Origin: Acanthopleura granulata
Lineage: Eukaryota; Mollusca; Polyplacophora; Chitonida; Chitonidae
Reading direction: 5' to 3'
Assembly: GCA_016165875.1 (NCBI GenBank)
Contig: JABBOT010000004.1
Coordinates: 8,842,889 to 8,906,888 of the forward strand
DNA: 64,000 nucleotides
A model generated the notes under the pieces. The model worked only from the letters and a program-made list of their open reading frames with translations, searched no databases and was not told where the DNA came from. The translations under genes and the position numbers were made by a program. This document shows, piece by piece, positions 62,293 through 64,000 of the stretch; position 1 is the first letter of the stretch; every line of letters starts with the position of its first letter.

Positions 62293-62598
62293 GTAGTTCT
62301 GTTTAATGTGTGCCCATTTCAAGAGCTGGCTGGAATTCGTAGTTCTATATTATGAATGTCTATTTCAAAGGTTGCCTGGTTTTAGTAGTTCTGGTTAATG
62401 TGTGTCTGTCTCAAGGGTAGTGTGGAATTTATAATTCTGCTCATTTCAATAATGAGCTGGAATTCATAGTTAATAAACACCTATGTCAAAACAGTCTGGA
62501 ATTCATAGTTCTTTTTTAATGAATATCTGCCTGAAGGACAGGCTGAAATTCATAGTTCTGATTAATGGGCGTCCATTTCAAGGGCATAGACTGAAAGG
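62293..62598. repeat. 46-bp minisatellite
   Basis: Seven units follow the pattern 'gtagttctggttaatgtgtg', 'tctatttcaagggtgg' and 'ctggaattc'. The first three are each exactly 46 bases; the following two are shortened by deletion (about 35 and 39 bases). Confidence 0.9.
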
Positions 62599-64000
62599 TC
62601 CGGCAGCTTACCGACCATCCCATCAGGACAATGTTGATACCAGTACTCTGTGGAATAATCTCCTCCGAAAATGTAGGTGAGGTGTGATTCTCTATGGTTC
62701 TGCTGATGGAGACTGGCTGTCTTCATCCAAACATCCTTGTTATACTTGGTTGAAAGCCAGCACAGACCCACTAGGTGTTGAGTTAACTCACCAATATACC
62801 ATTTGTTTTGAGAAAACAAGGGCAAGGGAAACAAGCCACCTTCTACCAGGGCCAATTTTTACAATTAGCCTGCTAGGCCAAACACAGACAGGGACTCTCA
62901 TCAAGAATGTCACTTGGTTAAACACAGAACACAGAAGTCAGCACCTTAAACCCCCCAAAAGACACTTTGGCAGAAACTTCTAATTATGGAAATAGCAGCC
63001 ATTGGCAGGTGCCTTTCTAGATTGTTATTTACTTACAGAGCTGTGAACATCTGAGATTTTGTAACTTCTTTATTTATGTATTATTTCCATTTTCATTTAT
63101 CAAAGTATAGATACATCTACTTTTAGTGCCCATTGTTTTATTCACTTTCTTCATAAATATAATTATTTGCTGACTCCTGCTATAAGATTTTTTAATTGTA
63201 TCAATGTAAGATAACTTGAAGGATAATTACTAGAGAAATGGTACTGTGTGTATTCCATGTTTTCTGGATATTGGTGTTAGTAATAGAGCTGAATCTGTTT
63301 TCTTATTCCTCCTAGCTCCCCCATGTACAATTATAAATTTGTTTGAACGTGTTCATAGACAGGTCTGACAAACCATTAAGCTAATGCCACAGTCCATTGT
63401 TCAGAGAACTGTCTTGTTAAATACTAAAACCATTAAACATTTATTCTAATTTTTAAAGTATGTGATGGTATGTGTGTCCCATTTTTGAACTTACGCTGTT
63501 AAGCTGTAAGCAGCAGCAAATCAGCCCAGCATGTCTCCATAACCTCTTCTTTGTAGCAAATCTTATAGCATGTGCCTGTGTGCATATCAAAACCATTTTG
63601 TTGATTTACACATCTATCAGTATAATGTGTTAAGACCTGATTAAATCTAAGCTTATGAACCATGAGTTAAATTAATAAATGACATTGTTTTAGTATCTGA
63701 TAGTCTACTATGTTGAATTTTGATAGTCTGAGTGCTAATTTCACCTTGGTTTTAAAAAACCCTAAATTATTTCCATTCCTTCCAGACATGAAGCATGTTT
63801 AACATGTTTAATATTGAAGAGTAATGTGGCAGTGCCCATTAATATTTACACATGATGCAACATTTCAGTTATGAAAATTGTTTAATTAATATCGAAGTAT
63901 TGTATCATGCAGTGTCAGACATAGCATTCACTGATACCATTCTGTTTTTTTTTTAAAGTATCCTTTTTACATCCTATAAATCTTGATTTAAAGAATATAC
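62599..64000. other. No gene seen
   Basis: Overlapping open frames at 62562-62983 on both strands show no domain or splice support. The remainder is AT-rich. Confidence 0.35.

Noticed and set aside
62562..62983. Overlapping open frames of 97-99 codons on both strands
   Set aside because: No domain, no splice support, and partly inside the 46-bp repeat.
1..64000. CRISPR arrays, operons, phage or bacterial mobile systems
   Set aside because: The sequence is eukaryotic in every visible respect (spliced exons, SINEs, LINE, long introns); no regular spaced repeats of CRISPR type were seen.

Overview
This is AT-rich animal nuclear DNA with long introns, scattered short-interspersed elements, decayed retrotransposons and many degenerate minisatellites. 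There is no prokaryote-style gene packing: open frames are short and mostly unrelated to real exons. The tRNA-derived SINE, with a tail ending in an 'aacaccaatcaaataaa'-type sequence, is of a kind I associate with molluscs and other lophotrochozoans. My best guess is therefore a lophotrochozoan invertebrate, probably a mollusc. That is inference from repeat style, not a proven identification.

The one gene I can name is MON2, the Golgi/endosome trafficking scaffold related to the large Arf-GEFs. Two consecutive plus-strand exons (47218-47328 and 55652-55827) join in phase and carry its conserved HEAT-repeat-like core. They are separated by an 8.3 kb intron. Neither the next exon downstream nor the preceding one upstream was found, so the gene runs off the window or has more very long introns.

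At the left edge, minus-strand exon-like blocks at about 5.27, 3.24-2.83, 1.32 and 1.18-1.02 kb have compatible splice phases and a final stop. They look like the 3' end of an unrecognised gene, with one frame break in the largest block. A further isolated plus-strand exon candidate lies at 13510-13642. Other orphan coding-like blocks lie at 27.4, 37.6 and 39.6 kb.

The most striking mobile element spans about 29528-34081. A decayed minus-strand DIRS/Ngaro-like retrotransposon (gag-like region, reverse transcriptase, RNase H, no visible tyrosine recombinase) sits between two arrays of a ~145 bp tandem repeat in inverted orientation: three units on the left, about six on the right. A second retroelement, a CR1/Jockey-type LINE at 41.1-43.0 kb (minus strand), has lost almost the whole reverse transcriptase. 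A 209 bp foldback element lies at 26802-27010. SINE copies or fragments lie at 2.5, 8.2, 23.9, 40.0 and 51.4 kb. Degenerate minisatellites with units of 26, 30, 31, 46 and about 45-50 bp lie at 36.9, 12.3, 47.5, 62.3 and 35.7 kb. Everything else appears to be intronic or intergenic DNA in which I see no gene.
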